Source: Brettanomyces bruxellensis (Eukaryota > Ascomycota > Pichiomycetes > Pichiales > Pichiaceae). Taken from it: a stretch of 64,000 nt of DNA. Below the pieces are notes generated by a model. That model did not search any database, was not told the origin of the DNA, and saw only the letters and a list, made by a program, of their open reading frames with translations. Of the stretch, positions 12,215 to 22,400 are shown piece by piece. Position 1 is the first letter of the stretch; every line of letters starts with the position of its first letter. The stretch lies in the NCBI RefSeq assembly GCF_011074885.1, contig NC_054689.1, forward strand, positions 2,604,001 to 2,668,000. Reading direction: 5' to 3'. The translations under genes and the position numbers were made by a program.

Positions 12215-12450
12215 ATTAGGCATGCGTTCAATCCGAGTGAATTTGCTGTAATTACATATTGTTCAAGTTCAGAATATTAATAAAGGTATATTGTACAATT
12301 ACTTGGCACTTCTAGATCCAGATTACTATCATCTTTGGTGGTGTCTGTTTTGAGTATGCATGTAGTGATGTTGGTTTCGGTGTTTCTGTGTAATAATGCC
12401 GTTCTTTGTGTGATAATTATATAAAAACGTGTATATTGCGATTATATGCA

Positions 12451-14931
12451 TCATGGATCCCACCTCCAAGCACTTGGAGTGCCGGGATCCGAAAATGAGT
12501 CCGTGTACACACTTGACGGATCGATATCTGTCCAATCAGTGTTGTCTCTTCCTAATGTTTCCTGAAACTCAGGCTCGTATTCAGTTCTTTCACTTTTACC
12601 AACAGATCTTAGCTGGTTTTCCTTCTTTTCCTTATTTCCATAAAGTATATTTGCTAGCGCCTTATTGATGACACCGCCACCTTGGAAGAATACCCTTCTT
12701 GATGAGTTGGTTCTCCGGCCGAATTTCTGCTTGATAATGTATGGTTTACTTTGGTATTGCTTCTTTTGTTCACTCCGGTCGCATTCAAATGGATTCTCCC
12801 AGTATGCGTTTTCATTGTAGTTAAAGCTCTTCTTTCTCACAAGCTTTCCTTCAGAGTTTGAATTGTCTATTTCAGCTTTATCTTTCGATGGACTCAAAGT
12901 GGCCGAACTGGAAACACTGTTCATGTCAGCAGATTTTGAATCCACCTGTCCGAAGGTCGAATTTTCCTTCATTTGGTATTCATTCTCATACATTTCATTC
13001 CCCTCGTCTGATTTTGATCTCCGGTATTTTGTCACACTAAGAATTACCACACCAAAAAAGATTATTACCAGCCATAGACCTATAAGCCCCAAAGATATGT
13101 ATAGCTCTATCCTTAAGCTTTTCCGGTAATCCTGTAAAATTGTTTTTATTGCCTTGGCCACCTTATTCTCGACCGATGACAATTCCTCCTTTATACCGTT
13201 TTGGTTTGTTTGATTTCCGTCATTGTTCCATACCTGCTCTATATATTTGTCTGGATCAATAGTCTCAAAGCTGACCTGAGAATTCTTATTCACCCAAGTC
13301 ATTGCCTTTGTTATCTGTTGAAGTTTCCTAGTTAGTATGCAACCGACAACACCTTGAATTGGTTCGTACATGATTGTCCCCCCAAATATGTCATCAAGCT
13401 TGGTATTCATTTCACTTATGAAAGTTGTTACTGTGTTATTCACGCTCGAGGTTACATTGTGCACCCAGCCAAGGGTGCTATTGTTGATTTCATCCTGATA
13501 ATCCAAAATGTAACTGTTTGTATGGTTGCACCAATCAGACACGGAGTCATTGATGGAAGCGGAGACACTTTTGCTCACCTTCTTCACTAAAGACTTTACG
13601 TTATTTGTCTTAATGTGTGCTAAGAAGTCCAATATTATGCTTTGAAAGCCAAAGGAAAGGAGTCCCAATATCCCAAGCAAAAGTATTGGAAGTGAATACG
13701 AAGAACTGCAATAATTTATTAGCCAACGCAATCGTGCTATCTTTGTAGCCGTTTTTGAACTTTGCAAATCCTTTTTCCTGAAGAAAAGCCATATTAAACC
13801 ATTTGATATTATGGTTGCATTTCTGTTCTGAAAAGCGTCTAGGATGGCTATATTGTGTCTTTTTTCAAAGAAAGGATTCAACTTCTCAATTTCATCCTTG
13901 TTATCATACTGCAATTCTGCGGCTGCTTCAAGTATATGCTTCCATCCTCTGTATTCAATCCAACTTTGGTATATCATAAAGACCAGCATGGCAACTATTA
14001 GTATAATCATCAAGATCAACGATGTCTTATACACAACTTTAGCAGCTCGATCATAAAACTCGTCAATCTCTTTTGAACTGTTGCAAAAGGTAAGATTTTT
14101 TACGGGAGGAATATAAAGCTCGTCTGCACTGAATGTTTTGTTTGCTTTCTGGCTCACCTGCTTTTGAATCATTTCAAAAGGTGTGCTAATGAGAGAATTT
14201 GTTTTGTTTTTGACGTCGTCGAAGTCAAGTGTTTTGTTCTTTAAACTCTCTAGTTTCGTATTAATACTTCCAGATATATGCCAGCTTCTTAACGATGATA
14301 TCGTCAAATTTACTTGTCCAATCTCATCAGTCAAATCATCTCCTGAGTCATCGGAACCGAATAGATCTTTCACTGCATCAACTGCATCATCTATGGTTGA
14401 TATTATTTTGTTAGCGATTGTTGAAATATCACCTAGTCCATCATCTAGATCATTTGCAAACGATATAACCGTCTCGTTTGCAACATCTATTATGCTTTCT
14501 GTTGCATTTAAAGCTGTATCAACTGTTGTGTCTACAGCAGCTGTTAGCAAGCATAAATAGGTTCCTATGCTCAAATTGATCGTAAAGAGTATCATATTTT
14601 TAGATGCTGTCAAAGCTAAATTCAAGGCACTGATCATTTGCTTGTGGGCCTCTTTCATTGAATTGGCAATTAGTACATTTGTGTACTTTGAGATGTAGTG
14701 GGGTACACTTGCAATATATGAAGTGTATTTTTCTGCTGCCTGACATGCTGAGTATGTCTGCTCCCGTGATTCAGAAAGTGAATGATCCAATGATATTTTG
14801 AAAATAAGAAGCTTCAGTACAAGTAATAGTAAAAATATTGTGTAGTAGTTGAACCATATTTGTGAAAGTCGCTCTTTTAAGTTTAAGTAAGGCCGTCCGC
14901 AGCGGTTTAATGTTTTGCAAGTCTTGAACAT
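12451..14931 (-). CDS. PRM1: Prm1-like plasma membrane fusion protein
   Basis: An 826-residue multi-pass membrane protein (S. cerevisiae Prm1 is 661). Prm1 acts when mating cells fuse their plasma membranes and is normally pheromone-induced. Visible features in order are: a hydrophobic segment near residues 30-47, preceded by LSQIWFNYYTIFL; a luminal/extracellular part rich in NXS/T sites with long amphipathic helices; three further hydrophobic segments (SLILMIILIVAMLVFMIYQ; SLPILLLGILGLLSFGF; ISLGLIGLWLVIIFFGVVI); and a polar cytosolic tail of about 200 residues. The YLNLKERLSQ start and the cysteine in SACQAAEKYTSY fit the family. It is convergent with KRR1. Confidence 0.85.
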   Translation of the reverse strand: MFKTCKTLNRCGRPYLNLKERLSQIWFNYYTIFLLLLVLKLLIFKISLDHSLSESREQTYSACQAAEKYTSYIASVPHYISKYTNVLIANSMKEAHKQMISALNLALTASKNMILFTINLSIGTYLCLLTAAVDTTVDTALNATESIIDVANETVISFANDLDDGLGDISTIANKIISTIDDAVDAVKDLFGSDDSGDDLTDEIGQVNLTISSLRSWHISGSINTKLESLKNKTLDFDDVKNKTNSLISTPFEMIQKQVSQKANKTFSADELYIPPVKNLTFCNSSKEIDEFYDRAAKVVYKTSLILMIILIVAMLVFMIYQSWIEYRGWKHILEAAAELQYDNKDEIEKLNPFFEKRHNIAILDAFQNRNATIISNGLIWLFFRKKDLQSSKTATKIARLRWLINYCSSSYSLPILLLGILGLLSFGFQSIILDFLAHIKTNNVKSLVKKVSKSVSASINDSVSDWCNHTNSYILDYQDEINNSTLGWVHNVTSSVNNTVTTFISEMNTKLDDIFGGTIMYEPIQGVVGCILTRKLQQITKAMTWVNKNSQVSFETIDPDKYIEQVWNNDGNQTNQNGIKEELSSVENKVAKAIKTILQDYRKSLRIELYISLGLIGLWLVIIFFGVVILSVTKYRRSKSDEGNEMYENEYQMKENSTFGQVDSKSADMNSVSSSATLSPSKDKAEIDNSNSEGKLVRKKSFNYNENAYWENPFECDRSEQKKQYQSKPYIIKQKFGRRTNSSRRVFFQGGGVINKALANILYGNKEKKENQLRSVGKSERTEYEPEFQETLGRDNTDWTDIDPSSVYTDSFSDPGTPSAWRWDP

Positions 14932-15335
14932 TGCAGATCAAGTATTCGGGGCAAGTAGTGATGAGAAAGCTATGAGGAGTTGACAAGATTATCTTAGAAG
15001 AATGTTCTACATAGTATACTATCATTCTTTTGTGGATAGGATTCTGAAAGTACTAAAATTAAGGGATATCATGCTATTAAAAAGATATCTGAACTGTTAC
15101 ATGTCTGAAACACTGCAGTTTAAAAGATAAGACATTGAGCTGTCCATGCATACCGATTAAGCGCGAAAAAAAATAAAAAATAAAAAAAAAGGATTTTACA
15201 CTGTACGAAGTTTGTTTCAGGATAGCTACCACAATAAATTATCTGTCAATTCTATTTAAAGGTCGTAAAAAAAAGTGAAATGTGTAGTATAATCTAATCA
15301 TGCTTCAAGCTCATAGTGACCGCTTCATCATCCCT
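14932..15335. other. Intergenic region upstream of PRM1
   Basis: About 400 bp, AT-rich, with an A-run block near 15166-15190. I see no ORF and could not identify a pheromone response element with confidence. Confidence 0.4.
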
Positions 15336-16427
15336 TTACAGACCCTTCTTGCCTGTCTTTCCCCATCTATAAATATTCCAGCCAAGAGAAAGATCAGCCG
15401 CATTATATAATTCCTTACATTCGTCTCCCTTAGCAGCACCAGCACCAACAACCATTGGGAGAAAGTGCTCATTTGTAGGATGACTTAATCTGTAAAGAGT
15501 TCTCCATCCTTCCTTATTTGGAAGCTGCTTCAACTGAGAAAGAATCTCACTACTTGGACCTGTAAGAATTTTGGTAATCAACGAATTGAAAGGGCTGACA
15601 TAATCTAAAGCGGGCTTCCCACTCTGTATAGCCCTACCTATATCCCGAAGGCTGTGCACGGACATTCCAGAAAGTATTATACAGCCGTTTAAATCACGGT
15701 ATTTGTTTAAAACCTGGCCCAACTTGTAATGGATCTCGATATCATCGGTTCCGGCCAATGAAACTTGAATAACTGGGCATTCGACATCCAACTCTTTCGT
15801 ATCCTCAACCTGGGTGTTACCAAATGCAACTCTTAGCGGAACCCAGCATCCATGATCAATGCCTCTTTCTCTAGTTTCTGCCTCAAAGAAATTGGATTCA
15901 GAGAAAGTCTTGGCAATGTCCTTGGCAATTGCCCTGTTTGCCAATGTGTGAAACTGATTTCTGTAATGCACGGCTGGGAAATTGTAAAAATCGTAGATTA
16001 AAGTATTCTCATCCGGGGTAATTCGGTGAGATGTCGTGCCACTCTCCATAAAGCGGTTTTCTTTTGGTCCTGGGATGGCGATCTCCACTTTATTTGGGAA
16101 GTCCGACTGCCAGTGAGCCGAAACGCAAATAATGAAATCTGGCTTTAAGGTATTTTTGATGTACTTTCCAACCTCTCTGGTTTTATTCCATGCACCTAAA
16201 TTCGATCCATATTTGTCGTTTTTGTCAGCAAAGGTGGGACCTCCATGCGAGAAAAAAAACATTGGAAGAGGTCCATTTGGAGACTTCCGAAATTGGAATT
16301 TATCTATTGAGTATGACATTGGGTTGTAATATTTGGCTGTTTGCTTAACTTTCGACGTGAGCTTGTAAATATATGACATAAGCAACACGCTAATACTTAG
16401 TATGATTATCCTATTAAGAAAACGCAT
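15336..16427 (-). CDS. LigB/DODA-type extradiol ring-cleavage dioxygenase, membrane-anchored form
   Basis: A 363-residue member of the class III extradiol dioxygenase superfamily, 4,5-DOPA dioxygenase (YgiD/DODA) branch. These metal-dependent enzymes open catechol rings. The metal-ligand motifs are present: SHGGPTF (HGSP-type), ICVSAHWQ (SAHW-type), and SGMSVHSLRDIG (third histidine). ERGIDHGCWVPLR carries the conserved D-H-G-x-W-x-P-L signature, and HPTNEHFLPM is at the C-terminal end. An N-terminal hydrophobic stretch (IIILSISVLLMSYIY, residues about 8-22) looks like a signal anchor, which most relatives lack. If translation starts at the later Met in MSYSIDKF, the protein would be soluble. 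The substrate is unknown. A TCACGTGA box lies upstream (16661-16668). Confidence 0.75.
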   Translation of the reverse strand: MRFLNRIIILSISVLLMSYIYKLTSKVKQTAKYYNPMSYSIDKFQFRKSPNGPLPMFFFSHGGPTFADKNDKYGSNLGAWNKTREVGKYIKNTLKPDFIICVSAHWQSDFPNKVEIAIPGPKENRFMESGTTSHRITPDENTLIYDFYNFPAVHYRNQFHTLANRAIAKDIAKTFSESNFFEAETRERGIDHGCWVPLRVAFGNTQVEDTKELDVECPVIQVSLAGTDDIEIHYKLGQVLNKYRDLNGCIILSGMSVHSLRDIGRAIQSGKPALDYVSPFNSLITKILTGPSSEILSQLKQLPNKEGWRTLYRLSHPTNEHFLPMVVGAGAAKGDECKELYNAADLSLGWNIYRWGKTGKKGL

Positions 16428-17016
16428 GAATATCTGAAAAGAAAATGGGCAGTTTTGAGGCTTTTATATGCCCCCTGATTTATAATTAATAAATAAAACT
16501 TCATCAGGGATGCTTCTAGCATGTCCTATTTATGCCTGTCAAGTATGACAAAGGTATATCCTCGGATTTGATTTGACGATGCCGCCGCAGTTGTGCTGAG
16601 TAAGAAATTAAAAATATTACTCAGCAACAATCGAAAGAAGAAAAAAAAGTGTGTAATCTGTCACGTGATATGATTTAAGTGAGATTTGAACGCTTACTAG
16701 AGATAAGAAGCGGGTAGGATTTCTCACAGAGTAATTATATTTATGTAATGCTTGTATATTGAATTTGTTGTATGCCTTCAAAGAGACAAAGTTTATAAAA
16801 TAAATAAATAGAGTTGGATTGCAAGAGGGAAGGAATTTGTAAGAAAACACTTAAAAATAAAGGTTTAAAATGATGAAATATCGTCTCCCACTCCAGAACA
16901 ATCATCACATTTCTCATCACACATAACTCGTAACTCATAGTTGCATTCGTATATTCTAAATCTGATGAATATATCAAACAATTGCAACTCACTAAATTTC
17001 TAAAACAGCAATCTAT
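16428..17016. other. Intergenic region upstream of the dioxygenase
   Basis: About 590 bp, AT-rich. It contains a TCACGTGA palindrome (16661-16668), a Cbf1-type E-box about 234 bp before the dioxygenase start. No gene was seen. Confidence 0.5.
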
Positions 17017-17202
17017 TCATTTTTTAGGTGTAGGTTTGCCTAAGCCTGCTTTAGGTGGATACTTTTTATCTTCATCATCGAAGACATGCTCACATGTGCA
17101 CCAGTCAGATTTTTGGTGTGTTTCCATCACTTTGGCAACATGTTCTCCACATCCAGTCCAGGAGATCTTTTGACAAAATGGGCAAATAGCAGTTTGGCAC
17201 AT
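17017..17202 (-). CDS. Small cysteine-rich conserved fungal protein (61 aa)
   Basis: The ORF encodes 61 residues. It starts with MCQTAICPFCQKISWTGCG, continues HVAKVMETHQKSDWCTC, and ends in a lysine/proline-rich tail. The pattern C-x4-C-x2-C ... G-C-G-x-H-V ... W-C-x-C looks like a small zinc-binding fold of a type found as short uncharacterised proteins across fungi. That family memory is from general knowledge and no search was run. The first ATG has cysteines immediately after it, so the start is firm if the gene is real. Function is unknown. Confidence 0.65.
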   Translation of the reverse strand: MCQTAICPFCQKISWTGCGEHVAKVMETHQKSDWCTCEHVFDDEDKKYPPKAGLGKPTPKK

Positions 17203-19509
17203 AGTATAGTATTATAATTCAAAGTATTTGTATATGTACTTAATTCAAATTGCTTGAAGTTGTTGGTATCAGTGAAAAAGTTAGCGCCAGCATATGATCA
17301 TTTTGGCAGAGTTTGCAGCTTTAAGGTCCTATTTATACTTTTTCAATTAGAGAAGGAAAAATTAATATTGTCAATCTGGGCGGCTCCGTTTCTCCCCGCA
17401 AATTCATTTGTTTGTTTTGTCACGTAAATGCCCATTTGTGCCGGACAACTGTTTTGTGGGGTGCGGAATCAACTTTGATTCAATTTTTCAACCAATCAAA
17501 CCCGATTTACCCCATAGATAAATTTTAGATATGCATTACTTCCCATTTTTGATCATTATTATGCATATTACCCCGGCGATTTTTTTTGAATCTCGCGCTT
17601 TCTGTCAAATTCTCACTTGCTTTTCTTTGCTTTCTTCTCTTGCCTATCAATTTTAGCGCCATAAACAAGAAATCACTGACAACACATAGAGTTCACAAAA
17701 GTCATTCGAATTGAGAATTAAAGTTAACGAGTGATGTTCCAAAATACTGATTTCCCTTTTTCTTTTTCAAAGTTCTCCCTCCTGGCACAAACAAAAAGGT
17801 CAGTGTGAAAATTTAGATGTGCATATATATTTAAAAGATTTTCGATGCTCCATGTAGTTTTGATGTATGTAAATGTAAGTGTGGAAGCTGATATCGGAGA
17901 ATCCCAGTTAAATGAAAGTCCTTTAATAAAACCAAAAATCACTCTAACTGAAAAAAGAAGGATTTTCAAATGCTTTTTGAAGGCAACAAAACAAATCCCG
18001 GGTTTGATTAATCAGATTAATTGGCATTCGGAGATAGCAAAAATGTATTTGGATATTGACTGGTCCCCATTTAATAAAACTGTAATAAATTTAAATTCAT
18101 CTACTCCAGTTTACAAATCGAATGATCTCAATCTTAAAATGCCATTAATACATTTTATGTATCTTATCTCGTTAAACCAATGTATGCATTTTTACCTGTG
18201 TGATCCTGTTACATTTAGTAATATTTTTAGTGAATTCATGTCGTCGCATGTCTCTTCAGATACCGATTGGTGCCATTACTCGTACTAAAAATCTGAAAGC
18301 TGTTGCAAGCATCTTGCTTAGCCATACTTGCCTACTTCTTCTAAATGTATCATTTTCCTTTTTGCACTTTACTTTACTTCCAAACTCTCTAATTAGATAT
18401 ACAGTATTCAACAAACAAATTGATTGAGAAATATTTTACCTTGCACTTGTTTTGTGAGCATTTTATGTATGATATATGCAAGGATAAAACTATAAAACAG
18501 AGAACATTAAGAGAGCTTAGTATTTTCAATTTGATGCTTATCATGTAAAAAGTTATTGGAATAGAAATTATACATTTAAATTTATTATCATACGACAGAG
18601 ATCATGTGAACTCTCTAAAGAACCACGGGAAACTTTATCCCTTAAAGAATTTTAAAGTTGGACAGCCCTATTATCTGCAATAAGAGGTACGCATGTCTCA
18701 TGACCTCAGAAAGCATTATGAAACTTTTGATCGAGGTCATCTTTGGATGATTGATAAAATGTTGTAAAATGTTACAGGCTATAGATGTTGCTTTAATCTT
18801 CTTGAAGTCGTATCTACAAGATATGCACAGTATCAATATCTCATGTGAGTGTTCTTAGAATGTAATAGTACAGACCACATTTTAGTTGAAAATTATGCTT
18901 CTCTGGAACCTCTGAATGAAATTAACGAAATATTACTAGACAAGTCCTGTTGTAAAAGGCAGTAATGAGTTGCCTATTTATTGGACTGCATAGCATAATG
19001 CTTATAAAGTGATAATTTTGTGCTTTTAATGTATATGTAGTACTCTTGATAGATTTAAATTTGCCAAGAATACATTTTATCTGGAGAGATATTTACAGTA
19101 TGGTAATCTTACGAAGCATTTTTGAGCTTAAAGAGGAAAATATTGTATCGCAAATTTCAAATAGCTAGAAAATATAGGCTTTATACACCATAGTTTAACC
19201 TAATTGAGCAAAATAGGATGAACTTGTGCATAGTTCATTGATTACTATTCTGACCTGTAGACATAAATGCTGCTGTGATTACATAAAAGATTGAGTTTGT
19301 CACCCATATCTGCGAACAAAAGATATCCATCTATCAACATACGCCACTAAGTTTAAAACATGTTTTCGTGCGTGTTTGCATGCGTGTTTTAATTAGACCA
19401 GATTATATAAAGGAGTTGGATAAAAAAATTTCAGACAGTGTATAGAGGATTTCGCTCCATTTCCAAGCGCCGTGATTCCCAATTTGGTAATACCTCGATT
19501 TCTTTGTAT
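17203..19509. other. 2.3-kb AT-rich stretch with only one orphan ORF
   Basis: This is one of the two longest gene-poor stretches in the window. It is very AT-rich and holds only the 17845-18288 ORF as a plausible coding sequence. From 18430 to 19440 I see no ORF with codon structure, no tRNA and no repeat. It could be a relic or fast-evolving region. Confidence 0.5.
17845..18288 (+). CDS. Orphan ORF of 147 residues, doubtful
   Basis: This AT-rich ORF has no confident family. The central part, KRRIFKCFLKATKQ followed by NQINWHSEIAKMYLDIDW, is helical and basic/aromatic. It loosely resembles the alpha-box of yeast mating-type alpha1 proteins (F-x-x-F ... Q ... W spacing), but the match is weak and by eye. 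GTATGT and GTAAGT both occur within its first 40 bases of coding sequence, so an intron or different start is possible. It may equally be a relic or chance ORF in AT-rich DNA. Confidence 0.25.
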   Translation: MLHVVLMYVNVSVEADIGESQLNESPLIKPKITLTEKRRIFKCFLKATKQIPGLINQINWHSEIAKMYLDIDWSPFNKTVINLNSSTPVYKSNDLNLKMPLIHFMYLISLNQCMHFYLCDPVTFSNIFSEFMSSHVSSDTDWCHYSY

Positions 19510-20334
19510 TTATACCTTTTCAACAATAAGATCGGCATCATTGTTAGAATCCACCACCAAAGTTAAATTTGGGATTTGAGATTTTTCATTCTTTTCAGCT
19601 GTAGTTTCTTCAGCAGTTTCCTTTTCTTGGTTTTCCACATTTTCCTCCTCTTTAGGTGCAAGCTTAGTCGGACCAACCGTTTCAGTGATATCACCAACAC
19701 CCCAGAATGTCATCATACAAACGAAACCAGTTGCAAGAGCCGGAACAACATCTGTCTTACTTTCATCAATAATCATCTCATAGTCAAATTTCCACTGTCT
19801 CATCAACCTAACCTTGGCGACTCTTTCTCTCACTTCTTCATCTGCTCCTCCAGGATTAATGAATCTTTCCAAGTATTTTGTACCTCTAGTCCAAGCGTAT
19901 TTGACACCATCATCCAAGTAGAAAGTTCTCAGCCTTCCCACAGTGAGCCCCGACTCTGAGTTAATTTTACGATGCTGCATTCCAACACCTCTACCATGGA
20001 AATCAACCGCTGTTAAGAAAAATCCTGCTCTGATAGTAGCAACTTCTTGTCTGTTTGGATACCGGAATAAACTCCAAACTGGGCTCAAGGAAGATTCACG
20101 CTCGATGGTAAAAGCTTTGTTTCCATCCTGATCAAAGACGTTGACCAAAGTCTGTTTTTTGCCGTTGTCTCTCCTGATGTAAAGTGCTGTTGTTGGATGG
20201 TCAAGAGGGATAAAGCTGGCCTCAGAAGTGTGAAAGTCAATAATTGGCTTAAGGTAGGCATGCTGGATGAAATATGTTGCAAGGGTGATGAGAGAGCTCT
20301 GAACACGAACTGCTGGTGCTTCGAAGATTGGCAT
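19510..20334 (-). CDS. Conserved fungal protein, possible tubby/LURP-one-like fold
   Basis: A 274-residue soluble protein. Residues about 45-170 alternate short beta-like strands and glycine/charge turns (TALYIRRDNGKKQTLVNVFD, KAFTIERES, EVATIRAGFF, VDFHGRGVG). This is reminiscent of tubby-C/LURP-one beta-barrel proteins, a fold-level impression only. WKFDYEMIIDESKTDVVPAL and a hydrophobic helix (ATGFVCMMTFWGVG) follow. The last 60 residues are acidic and low complexity (EEENVENQEKETAEE). No catalytic motif was seen. The start at MPIFEAPAVRV is the only ATG with good context at the ORF head. Confidence 0.6.
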   Translation of the reverse strand: MPIFEAPAVRVQSSLITLATYFIQHAYLKPIIDFHTSEASFIPLDHPTTALYIRRDNGKKQTLVNVFDQDGNKAFTIERESSLSPVWSLFRYPNRQEVATIRAGFFLTAVDFHGRGVGMQHRKINSESGLTVGRLRTFYLDDGVKYAWTRGTKYLERFINPGGADEEVRERVAKVRLMRQWKFDYEMIIDESKTDVVPALATGFVCMMTFWGVGDITETVGPTKLAPKEEENVENQEKETAEETTAEKNEKSQIPNLTLVVDSNNDADLIVEKV

Positions 20335-20921
20335 TCTTATATGGAGTTTCAGAAACTGATTAAGTAGGTGTTAGATATGTTTGTGTTTGAAGAAAAAAAT
20401 AAAGAGAGAAAAGTTTGAACAGCTGAGATTTTTTAAAAATTTAGGGATTCTCGCTTTATATAATTATTGGGAACTGGGCTAAGCGCCAAATCATCAACAA
20501 CACAGCAAATTTAGGTAATGTGATATATTTTTACTCTTGACAAAGATTAGAAAGCTCTTGTTTACTACCGGGTAAAAATACCAAATAAAATTCTTATTGC
20601 TTTATGGTCCCCCTGTATAAAAGTATCCCGGACAAAAATGTTCTCGGACAAACATCCATTTTTTGTAAATTCACTTCGGAGTAACATATTTTCAACAGCA
20701 TCAGCCGACAGCCATCACATTAAACAGACCGTTGCTTTATCCAACATAATTCTCATGCAAACGAACAAGAAACATGATGGTACAAAGAGCACAACATAAA
20801 AATACGTCGCGACACGACATAACACAGCGGTAATCGGAAAGTATTTCGATAAGCAAATCTAATATTAAGTGACACTACCTGTACGTAAACCAGTGCCAAT
20901 ATATATCATATATAAACCTTT
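20335..20921. other. Intergenic region between two leftward genes
   Basis: About 590 bp upstream of the 19510-20334 gene and downstream of EMG1. It is AT-rich and no RNA gene or ORF was recognised. Confidence 0.4.
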
Positions 20922-21743
20922 TCATAAAATTCCCCAAGCGTCCTCTGCACCGTGGCAAATACGGCTGCAGGCCACAGAAGCAGAAAGTGGATATTCAGAA
21001 ACAGCAATTTTCTCATCAACAAATTCGTCGGCAAAAGTATCCTTACCTCTTGCCATAGCACCAATAAACACACACAGACTCTCATCATCAGCCAGAGTAT
21101 CAACATAGTCCTTCACTGGCTGCACCTTTGCATCGAAAGATAAGGTAACCTTGCGGCATTTTGTAGGCAAGTAGTCTGTTATTGGATTTTTGATAACTCT
21201 TAAAAGTTTCTCCTGGGAGTTGACAGATCTAATGGATAATCTGTGTAAAAGCTGGACCATTAAACCAGAGAACCGCTTGAATGTTCTAGGAATACGAACA
21301 CATGGATTCACCTCTATGAGAACACCTTTGGATGTGTGAATATACACCTGCAACTTACCAGCTTTGTTGACAGGAGAATCAAGTAATGTCAAGAGACATT
21401 GATGGGTGATATCAGGTCGAGCTTCCGAGATATCTCTTCCCATTTTTCGAAGCAACCCCTGGTGATCATCGCAGTTGAGAAGAGCGTACTTTTCCGATCC
21501 AGGACCTCCTCCAGTACTGATCTTGTGGGTTTCCAAAGATGCTTGTGAAAGAACTACTATGAGTCTTTTCGTATTTTTATCCTTAGAAGTCAATGGTTTT
21601 GGCTGCACCGGCACCAGTGATGCTTCTGGAACCTTATTATGGTTTCTGCCATTCTTGTTATTATTGATTTTTGATGTGGTTGGTTTTTTGCCATTGAACC
21701 GCTTAGCATTAATAGCATCTCTCTGCTTGGAATCGAGAACCAT
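20922..21743 (-). CDS. EMG1: Emg1/Nep1 rRNA pseudouridine N1-methyltransferase
   Basis: 273 residues from the ATG at 21743. The frame extends 29 codons upstream, but conserved Emg1 sequence only begins after an N-terminal basic linker, so the shorter start is preferred. Emg1 is a SPOUT-family enzyme that methylates the hypermodified pseudouridine of 18S rRNA and is needed for 40S assembly. Recognisable blocks are [74 protein letters not shown] and the C-terminal SAM site [13 protein letters not shown] with [12 protein letters not shown]. It is divergent from LCD1. Confidence 0.93.
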   Translation of the reverse strand: MVLDSKQRDAINAKRFNGKKPTTSKINNNKNGRNHNKVPEASLVPVQPKPLTSKDKNTKRLIVVLSQASLETHKISTGGGPGSEKYALLNCDDHQGLLRKMGRDISEARPDITHQCLLTLLDSPVNKAGKLQVYIHTSKGVLIEVNPCVRIPRTFKRFSGLMVQLLHRLSIRSVNSQEKLLRVIKNPITDYLPTKCRKVTLSFDAKVQPVKDYVDTLADDESLCVFIGAMARGKDTFADEFVDEKIAVSEYPLSASVACSRICHGAEDAWGIL

Positions 21744-22400
21744 GCTTAATATTAGACAAAGCGTACTGCTATCACTGCTCGAAAATAGACCAAAAGACTC
21801 CCCGGAAAGAAACAAACAACCAGAGTGCAAATTTATGAACGCTATCCAATAATAGTTTGATTCGGCTGCAAATTAATACTCGACTATGCTGGATGACTGG
21901 AGATCGATCAGAGGTGGAAATTGTATGCTGAGAAAGTCCAGCGTGAAAAATTTAATGTGAGTATCGCTGAATTTTTTTTTAATCTGGAGACATCTTGAAC
22001 AATAAGAATAAAACAGGAAATTCGTGCCCTTACCGATAGCTATACGATTTACTTGACGATAGGTCCGCTCTTGGTAATGGAACAAGATATTTTGGCACTT
22101 ATTAATGAATATTTTAAGGATTAGCGATAAACAGCACAGGCAATTTCATGGGAAGTTACATTTCTGGGATTTTGCCCTGATGATAATGACTCAAACTTGT
22201 CTCATCACAAATTAGATCGTTTAGCATCCGTACACCGCTCAATTTAATCACGCATACATTCTGCAGAGAAGATATGCCGTTTGATATCTCAAGATGGTTG
22301 ATGAACCATATATTTGGAGTAGTGCGTTTATTCTTGACATACGTTTTATTTTTTTGGTCAGACCAGGTTTTGGCATCACAAACGTACCCTGGCCAATAGG
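21744..22400. other. Divergent intergenic region EMG1/LCD1
   Basis: About 660 bp serving both genes. No MCB hexamer was seen, unlike the MRC1 promoter. No RNA gene was seen. Confidence 0.5.
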
